In this document: positions 53,671 through 62,346 of the stretch, one piece after another
Layout of the letters: every line of letters starts with the position of its first letter
How positions within the stretch are numbered: the first letter of the stretch is position 1
NCBI RefSeq assembly: GCF_019457905.1
Contig: NZ_JAHZSV010000007.1
Span: 1 to 64,000, forward strand
Direction: 5' to 3'
Length of the DNA: 64,000 bases
DNA from: Flagellimonas abyssi
GTDB taxonomy: Bacteria > Bacteroidota > Bacteroidia > Flavobacteriales > Flavobacteriaceae
Notes under the pieces: generated by a model
Seen by the model: only the letters and a program-made list of their open reading frames with translations
What the model was told of the DNA's origin: nothing
Databases searched by the model: none
Translations under genes and position numbers: made by a program

Positions 53671-55923
53671 ATGGTTACCACAGATTATTCCACTGGAATT
53701 CTACAATACATCCCTTTTTTCTATGTGATATGGTCCGATGACCTGCTCTCCGCTTCCGAAATATCCGTTGTTCAAAAGGTAATAGCGCTGGATGAAACAC
53801 TGACGAGTGAAGAGAAAAAACAATTAGGCAATTGGTTGCACAAAGACCGTCCTCCGCATGATGATGAAATCAAAAACTGGAAGCAGACCATTGCCACTTC
53901 CAAAGTAAAACTGATTGAGAGCGACACCTACCCTCTAACCTCACTCAGCCAAAGATTGGTAAAAAACGAGGAGTTGAACGAGCAATTAAAGCATATCGAA
54001 ATTCATTTGGGCATACAGCCCAACCATTACAACCATCTCTTTGATGTAGAAGTGGTACATGAGAAAACTTCGGACGAATACGATGCCGATGTTCTGGACA
54101 CTATTTTAAAAGGTGAACATGCCAAAGAGGTTGACGGGTTCCGGAAGTTTTTGGAGAAACCTGATTTTGCTTGGGAAATTTTACGGGATAAAGACGAATT
54201 CCGGAATAGGGTTTTGAAACAGGTTCAGCTTTTAGGCGAGGCCGGATACGGTGCAATGGCTTATCCTGATGCATATGGAGGAACTGACAATATGCCCGCT
54301 TATGCAGCTATTTTTGAACATTTGATGTTCGTGGACGGCAGTTTGGCCATAAAATTTGGTGTCCAGTTCGGGCTTTTTGGTGGAAGCATCCAAAAATTAG
54401 GAACAAAAAAGCACCACGACCAATATTTGACCGACGCAGGGGAAACCAAATTACTGGGCTGTTTTGCAATGACAGAAACCGGGCACGGTTCCAATGTTCG
54501 TGGCATCAAAACAACGGCTACTTACGATAAAGCATCGGACTCCATCATTATACATACCCCAGGAAAGAACGACAATAAGGAATACATTGGCAACGCCTTG
54601 CATTCAAAAATGGCATCTGTATTTGCACAGCTGATCGTCGATGGCAAAAATGAAGGGGTGCATGCGATTCTAGTTCCGCTGAGGAACGAAAATCATGAGA
54701 CATTGGAGGGCATCACCATCGAGGACAATGGATATAAATTGGGACTGAACGGAGTGGACAATGGAAAAATCTGGTTCAACAATGTAAAGGTCCCCAGGCA
54801 AAACTTGCTGAACAAATACGGGGAAATCAAAGATAATGGCTTATACTTTTCCTCCATCAAAAATCCCAATAAGCGATTTTTCACTATGTTGGGAACTTTG
54901 GTGGGCGGACGCATTTGTGTGGCCCGCGGCGCTTTGGGGGGCAGCAAAATGGCCTTGTCCATTGCGGTAAAATATGCACTTAACCGTAGGCAGTTCAATG
55001 ATAATGTAAAGGTGCAGGAAGACTTGATTATGGATTATCCCACCCATCAGCTTAGGCTTACCCCCAAAATTGCCGGAGCCTATGTATATCATTTCACTTT
55101 GGAAGATATGATGAACCGTTACAGTGACGATTCGCAACCTGACAAACGAAAGATCGAGACACAAGTAGCAGGGCTGAAGTCCATTATCACCTGGTTTGCC
55201 AACGACACGATTCAAGAATGTCGTGAAGCCTGCGGGGGAAAAGGATATCTATTGGAGAACCGGATTGCCGACCTTAAGGGAGATGTGGACATTTTCACCA
55301 CTTTTGAAGGAGATAACACAGTGTTGCTACAATTAGCAGCAAAAGGTGTGCTATCCGATTTTCAGGCTGAATTCAATAGTGCTGGCTTTGCATCAGTTTT
55401 AAAACTTCTCCAATCGCAGCTTTCGGATAAGCTTACGGCGATAAATCCCATGTATTCCAACAAGGTTGATGCTGAGCATCTGTACAATCCAAAGTTCCAT
55501 AAGCATGCTTTTGATTATCGCACGCGCAGGCTTACCTACACCCTAGCCATGCGGATTCGGAACTACATCAAAAAGGGAATTCCTTCGTACCAGGCTTTTC
55601 TTAAGGTCCAGACCCATTTACTGGCATTGGGAAAAGCTTACAGCACAGAATTTGCGTATACTATTTTTTGTGACCATTGCGAGCAGATAGCGGACCTTAA
55701 ATACAGGGCCTTAATGGAAAAAGTGGGATGCCTTTACGCTTTGGATCAAATCAATTCGGATGCGAGGTGGTTTTTGGAACAAGGATATATTGGCAATACC
55801 AAATCTAAGGCTATCCGTCAGCGGGTAGAACGCTTATCCACAGAACTAAGGCCACATATTGAAGTATTGGTAGATGGTTTTGGTATACCCGGGCATTGTA
55901 TGAGCGCTCCTATCTCCAAGTAA
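53671..55923 (+). CDS. Acyl-CoA dehydrogenase / acyl-CoA oxidase-like flavoprotein
   Basis: A 750-residue flavoenzyme much longer than a typical acyl-CoA dehydrogenase (about 380). It has an N-terminal extension of about 150 residues, then the acyl-CoA dehydrogenase core, with CFAMTETGHGSNVRGI at about 270-285, a block typical of peroxisomal-type acyl-CoA oxidases, and the catalytic Glu546 in TTFEGDN after EACGGKGYL. A C-terminal helical domain follows (about 600-750). It should introduce the 2,3-double bond in acyl-CoA in beta-oxidation; whether the electron acceptor is oxygen or ETF cannot be told. It is divergent from ruvB and ends 3 bases before the convergent head-GIN gene. Confidence 0.9.
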   Translation: MVTTDYSTGILQYIPFFYVIWSDDLLSASEISVVQKVIALDETLTSEEKKQLGNWLHKDRPPHDDEIKNWKQTIATSKVKLIESDTYPLTSLSQRLVKNEELNEQLKHIEIHLGIQPNHYNHLFDVEVVHEKTSDEYDADVLDTILKGEHAKEVDGFRKFLEKPDFAWEILRDKDEFRNRVLKQVQLLGEAGYGAMAYPDAYGGTDNMPAYAAIFEHLMFVDGSLAIKFGVQFGLFGGSIQKLGTKKHHDQYLTDAGETKLLGCFAMTETGHGSNVRGIKTTATYDKASDSIIIHTPGKNDNKEYIGNALHSKMASVFAQLIVDGKNEGVHAILVPLRNENHETLEGITIEDNGYKLGLNGVDNGKIWFNNVKVPRQNLLNKYGEIKDNGLYFSSIKNPNKRFFTMLGTLVGGRICVARGALGGSKMALSIAVKYALNRRQFNDNVKVQEDLIMDYPTHQLRLTPKIAGAYVYHFTLEDMMNRYSDDSQPDKRKIETQVAGLKSIITWFANDTIQECREACGGKGYLLENRIADLKGDVDIFTTFEGDNTVLLQLAAKGVLSDFQAEFNSAGFASVLKLLQSQLSDKLTAINPMYSNKVDAEHLYNPKFHKHAFDYRTRRLTYTLAMRIRNYIKKGIPSYQAFLKVQTHLLALGKAYSTEFAYTIFCDHCEQIADLKYRALMEKVGCLYALDQINSDARWFLEQGYIGNTKSKAIRQRVERLSTELRPHIEVLVDGFGIPGHCMSAPISK

Positions 55924-55926
55924 TGG

Positions 55927-56751
55927 TCAATCCTCTTTTTTGATGAGCTGGGAGGTTCCCAAAAATTCTTCAATGGTAATCTTTGGTGTGCCATAGAGGT
56001 AAATACCCGCATTTCCAGAGGATTTTATGGATATGTCACCAAATGAATATACCCTTGCGTTGGCGGTCCCTGTGATTTCCAGTTGCACTGAATTGATTTG
56101 CATGGCCTCCCCTTTATAGTTGGCATCTTCCATTAGATTGGCATGGAATCTATCCGAAGTGCCTTCCATGGCCAACGAAGAGTTTCCCTCCAAATCCAAA
56201 ACACCGGAATTTATCTGCGCGTATACATAAGCCTGCGCCCTTTTATTCAGGTTTATGTTCAACGAGTCTACCTCTACATGAAAATCGCCCCTACTGGTGT
56301 CTTCTAAATTTATGTCCATTACATCTGCATTCGCCTTAATGTCCAATTTGGTATTGTTGAAACCATCCACGAACAGCTCCTCGGATTGGATAACGTCTTG
56401 GGAGACCATGGTCCCGTTCTTGACAGTAATTGCATTGAGTTGGGTGTAATTCACCGTGATTTCCAACTCCTTTTTTGCTGTGATGTTGTAGTAGGAACTT
56501 ATCACCAATGTACCATCATTGACCTCGAATTTTAGAATGTCCACCAAGTTATCGTCAGCTATAAGGTGGTAGCCAGGGCCTAAAGATTTCTTTAAATTGA
56601 TTTCAAGGTCATCATTCAAAATAATGGCATTAAAAGGCGGAAGTTCCTCGCTCACCTGTGTTACAATGCGGCTTCCTTTTATTTTGGGCTTACGCTGGGC
56701 AGTGGTCACTATAGGAAACAGCACTAAAAGTAGGATAACAATCTTATTCAT
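55927..56751 (-). CDS. Head GIN domain protein (DUF2807)
   Basis: A 274-residue exported protein with a signal peptide (KIVILLLVLFPIVTTAQ). The mature part is a right-handed parallel beta-helix of the DUF2807/head-GIN type (about 35-255, with repeats such as LDIKANADVMDINLED). These are found in Bacteroidota envelope proteins, probably as adhesin or binding scaffolds; function is not established. It has no neighbour of clear relation: the acyl-CoA gene is convergent, and a terminator separates it from coxA upstream. Confidence 0.88.
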   Translation of the reverse strand: MNKIVILLLVLFPIVTTAQRKPKIKGSRIVTQVSEELPPFNAIILNDDLEINLKKSLGPGYHLIADDNLVDILKFEVNDGTLVISSYYNITAKKELEITVNYTQLNAITVKNGTMVSQDVIQSEELFVDGFNNTKLDIKANADVMDINLEDTSRGDFHVEVDSLNINLNKRAQAYVYAQINSGVLDLEGNSSLAMEGTSDRFHANLMEDANYKGEAMQINSVQLEITGTANARVYSFGDISIKSSGNAGIYLYGTPKITIEEFLGTSQLIKKED

Positions 56752-56821
56752 ATTGGTTGTTTTTTGTGAAAGGGGAAATGCCTTTTAAAGATATACAATT
56801 CACATCAAAATATGTTCCAAT

Positions 56822-56854
56822 AAAAAAAGCCCATCCAAATTGGACGGGCCTTTT
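56822..56854 (-). terminator. Terminator after the act-cox operon
   Basis: A hairpin with GCCC (56829-56832) pairing with GGGC (56846-56849) and TCCAA (56834-56838) with TTGGA (56840-56844), one internal mismatch, followed on the reverse strand by seven T. It lies 19 bases after the coxA stop. Confidence 0.78.
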
Positions 56855-56873
56855 CACTAATATAACTATTTTT

Positions 56874-58697
56874 TTAGTGGTTGAGTTCTTCTTCGTTCTC
56901 TTGAAGTGGAACGTTTTGCGGGACAAAATCCTGCCCAGCAATAATGTACTCTCCATTCTCGTATGTTTTACTATAATCGTATGCCCAACGGTATACGTGT
57001 GGAATCTCACCAGGCCAGTTACCGTGGATATGCTCCCTTGGTGTTGTCCATTCCAATGTATTTGAACCCCATGGGTTAACAGGTCCTTTTTTACCGTAGA
57101 ATATACTTGAGATAAAGTTGTAGACGAATATCAACTGGGCCAGACCTGCAATAATTGCGAATACGGTCATTAACACCTGAACGTTGGTCAATTCATCGAA
57201 CATAGGGAACGCTGTGTTCTCATAGTAACGACGTGGCACACCGGCCATTCCCACAAAGTGCATCGGGAAGAATACCCCGTAGGCACAGACTGCGGTAATC
57301 CAGAAGTGTACATAACCCAAGTTTTTGTTCATCATACGGCCATGGAACATTTTTGGAAACCAGTGATAGATACCCGCGAACATTCCGTACAGTGCAGATA
57401 TACCCATTACCAAGTGGAAGTGAGCTACCACGAAGTACGTATCGTGTACGTTAATATCCAACGTACTATCACCCAAAATAATACCTGTTAGACCTCCTGT
57501 GATAAATGTTGACACCAAACCAATGGAGAACAACATGGCAGGGTTCAACTGCAGGTTACCTTTCCACAATGTGGTGATATAGTTAAATGCCTTTACCGCT
57601 GATGGTATCGCAATCAAAAGGGTTGTAAATGTAAATACAGACCCCAAGAACGGGTTCATTCCAGATACGAACATGTGGTGACCCCATACAATTGTGGACA
57701 AGAAGGCAATTGCCAAAATCGAGGCAACCATCGCTCTATATCCAAAAATCGGTTTTCTTGCGTTTGTTGACATTACTTCGGATGTAATACCCAATGCCGG
57801 CAACAATACGATATATACTTCAGGGTGACCCAAGAACCAGAACAAGTGCTCGTACAGTACAGGGGAACCACCTTGATAGTGCAATACTTCTCCTTGGATA
57901 AAGATATCCGACAGGAAGAAAGATGTACCAAAGCTTCTATCCATGATCAATAACAAGGCCGCTGACAACAATACCGGGAAAGAGATAACACCAATAATAG
58001 CTGTTACGAAGAAAGCCCAGATTGTCAATGGCAAGCGTGTCATGGACATACCTTTTGTTCTAAGGTTGATGACCGTTACGATGTAGTTCAATGATCCCAA
58101 TAACGAGGAAGCGATAAAGATGGCCATGGATACCAACCAAAGCGTCATACCCATACCAGAACCTGGCTGCGCCATTGGAAGCGCACTCAATGGTGGATAA
58201 ATGGTCCAACCTGCTGCTGCGGGGCCTGCCTCTACGAACAATGAAATAATCATGATGACGGATGAAATAAAGAACATCCAATAAGAAATCATGTTCATAA
58301 ATCCGGAAGCCATATCCCTTGCACCAATCTGCAATGGAATCAAAAGGTTACTGAAGGTACCACTCAATCCCTGTGTCAACACGAAGAATACCATCAAAGT
58401 ACCGTGGATGGTAACCAATGCCAAATAAATATCGGCATCCATAACACCGTCTGGAGCCCATTTTCCAAGCACAGCTTCAAAAATTCCAAAAGATTCGCCA
58501 GGCCATGCCAACTGCATTCTAAAGAGCAATGACATAGCAATACCAATGAATCCCATGATTAGACCGGTAATCAGATATTGCTTGGATATCATCTTATGGT
58601 CCTGACTGAAAATGTATTTTGTGATGAAAGTTTCCTTATGGTGATGTCCATGATCATCGTGGTGATCATCGTGACTTACATGGGCTACTTCAGACAT
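56874..58697 (-). CDS. Cytochrome c oxidase subunit I
   Basis: A 607-residue heme-copper oxidase catalytic subunit with 12 main TM helices. The CuB/cross-link motif GHPEVY, the heme ligands in HDTYFVVAHFHLVMG and the later PRRYYE loop fit an A-type aa3/caa3 enzyme that reduces O2 to water and pumps protons. The N-terminus carries a dense His cluster (eight His in residues 6-20) before the first helix. It ends the operon after coxB (38 bases) and the alternative complex III genes and is followed by a terminator. Confidence 0.97.
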   Translation of the reverse strand: MSEVAHVSHDDHHDDHGHHHKETFITKYIFSQDHKMISKQYLITGLIMGFIGIAMSLLFRMQLAWPGESFGIFEAVLGKWAPDGVMDADIYLALVTIHGTLMVFFVLTQGLSGTFSNLLIPLQIGARDMASGFMNMISYWMFFISSVIMIISLFVEAGPAAAGWTIYPPLSALPMAQPGSGMGMTLWLVSMAIFIASSLLGSLNYIVTVINLRTKGMSMTRLPLTIWAFFVTAIIGVISFPVLLSAALLLIMDRSFGTSFFLSDIFIQGEVLHYQGGSPVLYEHLFWFLGHPEVYIVLLPALGITSEVMSTNARKPIFGYRAMVASILAIAFLSTIVWGHHMFVSGMNPFLGSVFTFTTLLIAIPSAVKAFNYITTLWKGNLQLNPAMLFSIGLVSTFITGGLTGIILGDSTLDINVHDTYFVVAHFHLVMGISALYGMFAGIYHWFPKMFHGRMMNKNLGYVHFWITAVCAYGVFFPMHFVGMAGVPRRYYENTAFPMFDELTNVQVLMTVFAIIAGLAQLIFVYNFISSIFYGKKGPVNPWGSNTLEWTTPREHIHGNWPGEIPHVYRWAYDYSKTYENGEYIIAGQDFVPQNVPLQENEEELNH

Positions 58698-58735
58698 ATT
58701 CCAATTAATTTTTCGTTATTCTTTTAAGTTGTTTG

Positions 58736-59857
58736 TTACTCTTCCGAAGCGGATTCTTCTGATTCAACATCTGCCTCTTCATCCGTACTGGCTACTTGCT
58801 CTTCGGCTTCTGTTTCTGCTTCATCAACCATTACAGATTCTTTAAAGGTTTTCTGCTCGGCCATCCAAGCATTGAATTCCTCTTCGGTCTCCACTATAAT
58901 CTTCATCTGCATGTTATAGTGAGATTTTCCGCATATTTTATTACACAACAATATGTAATCGAATTCCCATGGATCATCGCCTTTTTGAGCACGTATGACA
59001 TTGGTTCTTTTTACCTTATCCACAACATCGGGATTCAATCGCATTTCTTCTGTTGTCACTGTTGGTGTAAATGAAAACTGTGTGATCATACCGGGAACAC
59101 AGTTCATCTGAGCTCTAAAGTGAGGCATGTAAGCAGAGTGCAATACATCCTGCGACCTCATTTTAAAGTTTACCTTTCTTCCTACTGGCAAGTGCAACTC
59201 CTTTACGATAACATCATCCTCGGCATTAGGGTCGGATTCATCAATACCTAGAATGTTGGCATTTGCGATATCTATCAACCTAACATTGGCTTCACCAAGT
59301 ACATTATCATCGCCGCCATACCTAGCGGTCCAGTTGAATTGCTGGGCGTAAAGCTCAACGATCAATGGATCATCATCTTCGTTGACATCCATAATATTGG
59401 TCCATGTGTATAATCCCCAAAGAATAAGACCAGCCAACACTATTACCGGAATAATGGTCCAGATAAATTCCAATCTGTCATTATCTGCAAAGAAAAGTGC
59501 TTTTCTTCCTGTTTCACCCCTGTACTTATACCCGAAGTAGTGCAACAATGCCTGAGTGATCGTCTGTACAAAGAATATGATTGCGAATGAAACCCACATC
59601 AACTGGTCATAATCACCACCATGTTCGGATGCAGCTTCTGGAAGAAGCATTTTGGAGTACTTGGCAAAACTGAAAATTGTGATTCCGTAAATAAAGATCA
59701 GGAACGCGAACAACAAATATCCGTTGTTTTTGTTGTCGGAATCGTTGGCTATCTCAGAGCGTTCTGTTTTAGTTTGCGATAGTTCAAAAATTTTGGTCAT
59801 CTGCCAAATCGCAATCGCAACCAATACTAAAACAGTAAATGTTAATAATGCAGTCAT
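58736..59857 (-). CDS. Cytochrome c oxidase subunit II with CuA site
   Basis: A 373-residue subunit II. The CuA ligands are His240 (VLHSAYMPHF), Cys305, Cys309, His313 and Met316 (CNKICGKSHYNM); the usual Glu between the cysteines is Lys here. Four hydrophobic segments (about 3-22, 47-66, 86-106, 131-151) precede the cupredoxin domain, two more than the standard form. The last 35 residues are a very acidic Glu/Asp/Ser tail. Takes electrons from cytochrome c or ActE and passes them to subunit I. Lies 33 bases after actF. Confidence 0.95.
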   Translation of the reverse strand: MTALLTFTVLVLVAIAIWQMTKIFELSQTKTERSEIANDSDNKNNGYLLFAFLIFIYGITIFSFAKYSKMLLPEAASEHGGDYDQLMWVSFAIIFFVQTITQALLHYFGYKYRGETGRKALFFADNDRLEFIWTIIPVIVLAGLILWGLYTWTNIMDVNEDDDPLIVELYAQQFNWTARYGGDDNVLGEANVRLIDIANANILGIDESDPNAEDDVIVKELHLPVGRKVNFKMRSQDVLHSAYMPHFRAQMNCVPGMITQFSFTPTVTTEEMRLNPDVVDKVKRTNVIRAQKGDDPWEFDYILLCNKICGKSHYNMQMKIIVETEEEFNAWMAEQKTFKESVMVDEAETEAEEQVASTDEEADVESEESASEE

Positions 59858-59890
59858 CGTATATCTATCTAAGACTTAAATCGTAATGTA

Positions 59891-61225
59891 TTAATAATGA
59901 AAATGTCTACTCTCCTCAATAAATGGGTTTCGTTTGGGTTGTAATGGCGCCTTTGTCAAAGCGGTAAACACCCAGTAAACAAACAAACCTCCGAAGAACA
60001 AAATACCACCAATCTCAGGAAGACCAATAAACCATTGATCTCCAACTGTTGCAGGCATTATCATATTAAATATATCCAAATAATGGCCAAAAAGCACCAC
60101 AATACCGGTCATGATCACAAACCAGTTGATTCTCTTGTAATCACTGTTCATAAGCACCAATAATGGGAACACAAAGTTAAGTACCAACATTCCGAAGAAT
60201 GGGAGTTTATAATCTTGGAACCTTGCTACATAATAGGTAACCTCCTCAGGAATGTTTGCATACCAAATCAACATGAACTGGGCGAACCACAGATACGTCC
60301 AGAAAATACTGATACCGAACATAAACTTGGCCAAATCGTGAATATGGCTGTTGTTCACATCCTCTAAATATCCTTTTGATTTAAGGTAAACGGTTACCAT
60401 AGCTATAACGGTGATACCGGACACGAACATACTTGCGAACACATACCATCCAAACAAGGTACTGAACCAGTGTGGATCAACACTCATGATCCAGTCCCAA
60501 GACATCATGGACTCGGTTACAAGATAGAATACCAAGAAACCGGCAGACCATCTAAAGTTTTTTACGAAGTTGGTATTGTCATCCGATTCATCTTGAGCCA
60601 AAGACAATTTTCTTGAATATTGACGGTAAAAAATCCATCCTCCCAAGAATATCGCGGCTCTGATCAAAAAGAAAGTAGGGTTCAAATATCCAGCCTTTCC
60701 TTGAAGCAATTCATCGTGTGCAACTACTTCTGAATCCATCCACACAAAAAGGTGGTTCATGTGCATTGCAGAGAGCAACAAAATCACAAATACTATGATT
60801 CCTCCTGGAACCAAGTACGCCGTTATTCCCTCCATAACTCTAAAGAGCAATGGGGACCAACCTGCTTGGGCTGCACGTTGTATGGCATAGAATGCCAATA
60901 CGCCCAATGATATCATAAAGAAAAAGAAGGCTGCTACATAAAGTGCGGACCATGGCCTGTTTTTCAACTGGCTCAACAAATGCTCGTCGTGGGAAGAATC
61001 GTGTTCCTCACCATGAGAAGCCTCTACTCCGTGGCCCTGATCTCCATGGCTTTCGGTGGCCGCTTCTGCATGCCCTCCTCCATGACCATCATCGTGAACT
61101 GCTACCATGGCCTTGGCTTCTTCCACAGTTGATGGGGCAGACATAAAACCAATTACAAGGAAAATGAATCCTAGCCCCATGGCGATGAAAGATCCTAGTC
61201 TAAGTTTGTTTGAAAAGGTATACAT
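59891..61225 (-). CDS. actF: Alternative complex III subunit ActF
   Basis: A 444-residue NrfD-like membrane subunit with about ten TM helices, matching ActF (quinol:cytochrome c oxidoreductase membrane subunit) by size and place in the operon. Between TM1 (about 12-30) and TM2 (about 94-114) is a His-rich acidic loop, residues 44-82, with nine His. Together with ActC it forms the membrane part that oxidises menaquinol. It lies between actE and coxB, and in Flavobacterium johnsoniae ACIII forms a supercomplex with the aa3 oxidase. Confidence 0.92.
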   Translation of the reverse strand: MYTFSNKLRLGSFIAMGLGFIFLVIGFMSAPSTVEEAKAMVAVHDDGHGGGHAEAATESHGDQGHGVEASHGEEHDSSHDEHLLSQLKNRPWSALYVAAFFFFMISLGVLAFYAIQRAAQAGWSPLLFRVMEGITAYLVPGGIIVFVILLLSAMHMNHLFVWMDSEVVAHDELLQGKAGYLNPTFFLIRAAIFLGGWIFYRQYSRKLSLAQDESDDNTNFVKNFRWSAGFLVFYLVTESMMSWDWIMSVDPHWFSTLFGWYVFASMFVSGITVIAMVTVYLKSKGYLEDVNNSHIHDLAKFMFGISIFWTYLWFAQFMLIWYANIPEEVTYYVARFQDYKLPFFGMLVLNFVFPLLVLMNSDYKRINWFVIMTGIVVLFGHYLDIFNMIMPATVGDQWFIGLPEIGGILFFGGLFVYWVFTALTKAPLQPKRNPFIEESRHFHY

Positions 61226-61242
61226 AGTTTCTTCTTATCCTA

Positions 61243-61812
61243 TTATTTTGTTAGGTCTTCCTTTAACTTCATCACGTACTCGGACACTTGCCACATTTCT
61301 TCTTCGTTGGCAAATTGTGAGGCATAAGAGCCCATCGAGTTCAATCCATAATAAATAGTATGGTAAGTGGTTCCTACCGTAATATTTCTAGCTGGATCAT
61401 CGTAGCTGGGAACACCCAATATTTTTTCGTTCTTAACAAGATTGCCTTGCCCATCTCCTTTTGGTCCATGGCAAACGGCACAATAAATTGCATAAAGCTC
61501 CGCCCCTTTTACCAAATTTTCCTCTTGTTTCAAGGAATCCAAAGGACTTGTGTTCAATCTTGCTAATTCTTTACCTTCCGGAGTGTTTTCAAACTCATAG
61601 GGCATGTATCCTCTGGAAATGGTCCCTTCCGGTGGCAACATGGCTTCGGTCCCATCGGGGAACAATCCGTTGTCCACACCTTGATAGGCCTCATATCCTA
61701 CAGGTTCGTACATGTTTGGCATGAATTGGTAGTTTGGACTGTTCTTGTCCGCGCAAGATGCAGCGAAGATAACTAGTACCAAAACAACACTTATTTTACC
61801 TAATTGCTTCAT
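61243..61812 (-). CDS. actE: Alternative complex III subunit ActE (monoheme cytochrome c lipoprotein)
   Basis: A 189-residue lipoprotein with lipobox ending at Cys20 (FAASC), then the heme c motif Cys111-Ala-Val-Cys114-His115 and a likely axial Met160 (GLNSMGSYA). It carries electrons from ACIII towards the oxidase. Starts 4 bases after actD and lies 17 before actF. The proline/methionine-rich stretch at residues 30-75 is likely an extended tether. Confidence 0.94.
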   Translation of the reverse strand: MKQLGKISVVLVLVIFAASCADKNSPNYQFMPNMYEPVGYEAYQGVDNGLFPDGTEAMLPPEGTISRGYMPYEFENTPEGKELARLNTSPLDSLKQEENLVKGAELYAIYCAVCHGPKGDGQGNLVKNEKILGVPSYDDPARNITVGTTYHTIYYGLNSMGSYASQFANEEEMWQVSEYVMKLKEDLTK

Positions 61813-61816
61813 ATTA

Positions 61817-62344
61817 TTAAGACTCCTTTTCTGTAACTTTTACTTCTACCGCTCCTGTTTCCCACAACAATTCGGCAAGTTCATTTTCGTTATCGTGCAA
61901 ACCGATTTCCATCAAAAAGTGATCATCGGTGGTACGCTTATCAGGGTTCTCGGCCTTTTTGAACGGCCACATTCTACTTCTTAGGTAAAAAGTGATCACC
62001 ATTAAGTGAGCCGCAAAAAATACCGTAAGCTCGAACATGATAGGAACAAAGGCGGGCATGTTTTCCAAGTAGCTAAAACTTGGTTTACCTCCAATATCCT
62101 GAGGCCAATCCTCGATCATGATAAAGTTCATCATAACTACGGCGACGGTTAGCCCCAAACATCCGTAAAGAAAGGATGTGATAGCGATTCGTGTGTCCGC
62201 CAATCCCATAGCCTTGTCCAAACCGTGAACCGGGAAGGGAGTGTACACTTCTTCAATATGATGGTGCTCTGCCCTAACCTTTTTTACGGCATGCATCAAC
62301 ACATCATCGTCGTTGTAAAGTGCCTGTATAACTTTTGACGCCAT
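61817..62344 (-). CDS. actD: Alternative complex III subunit ActD (DUF3341)
   Basis: A 175-residue protein with two TM helices (about 58-80 and 97-118) and the DUF3341 pattern HHIEEVYTPFPVHGLDKAMG split as HHIEEVYTPFPV and HGLDKAMG. ActD peripherally binds the ACIII membrane core. It begins 2 bases after the actC stop, so the genes are tightly coupled. A conserved SFLYGCLGL segment marks the first helix. Confidence 0.94.
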   Translation of the reverse strand: MASKVIQALYNDDDVLMHAVKKVRAEHHHIEEVYTPFPVHGLDKAMGLADTRIAITSFLYGCLGLTVAVVMMNFIMIEDWPQDIGGKPSFSYLENMPAFVPIMFELTVFFAAHLMVITFYLRSRMWPFKKAENPDKRTTDDHFLMEIGLHDNENELAELLWETGAVEVKVTEKES

Positions 62345-62346
62345 AA

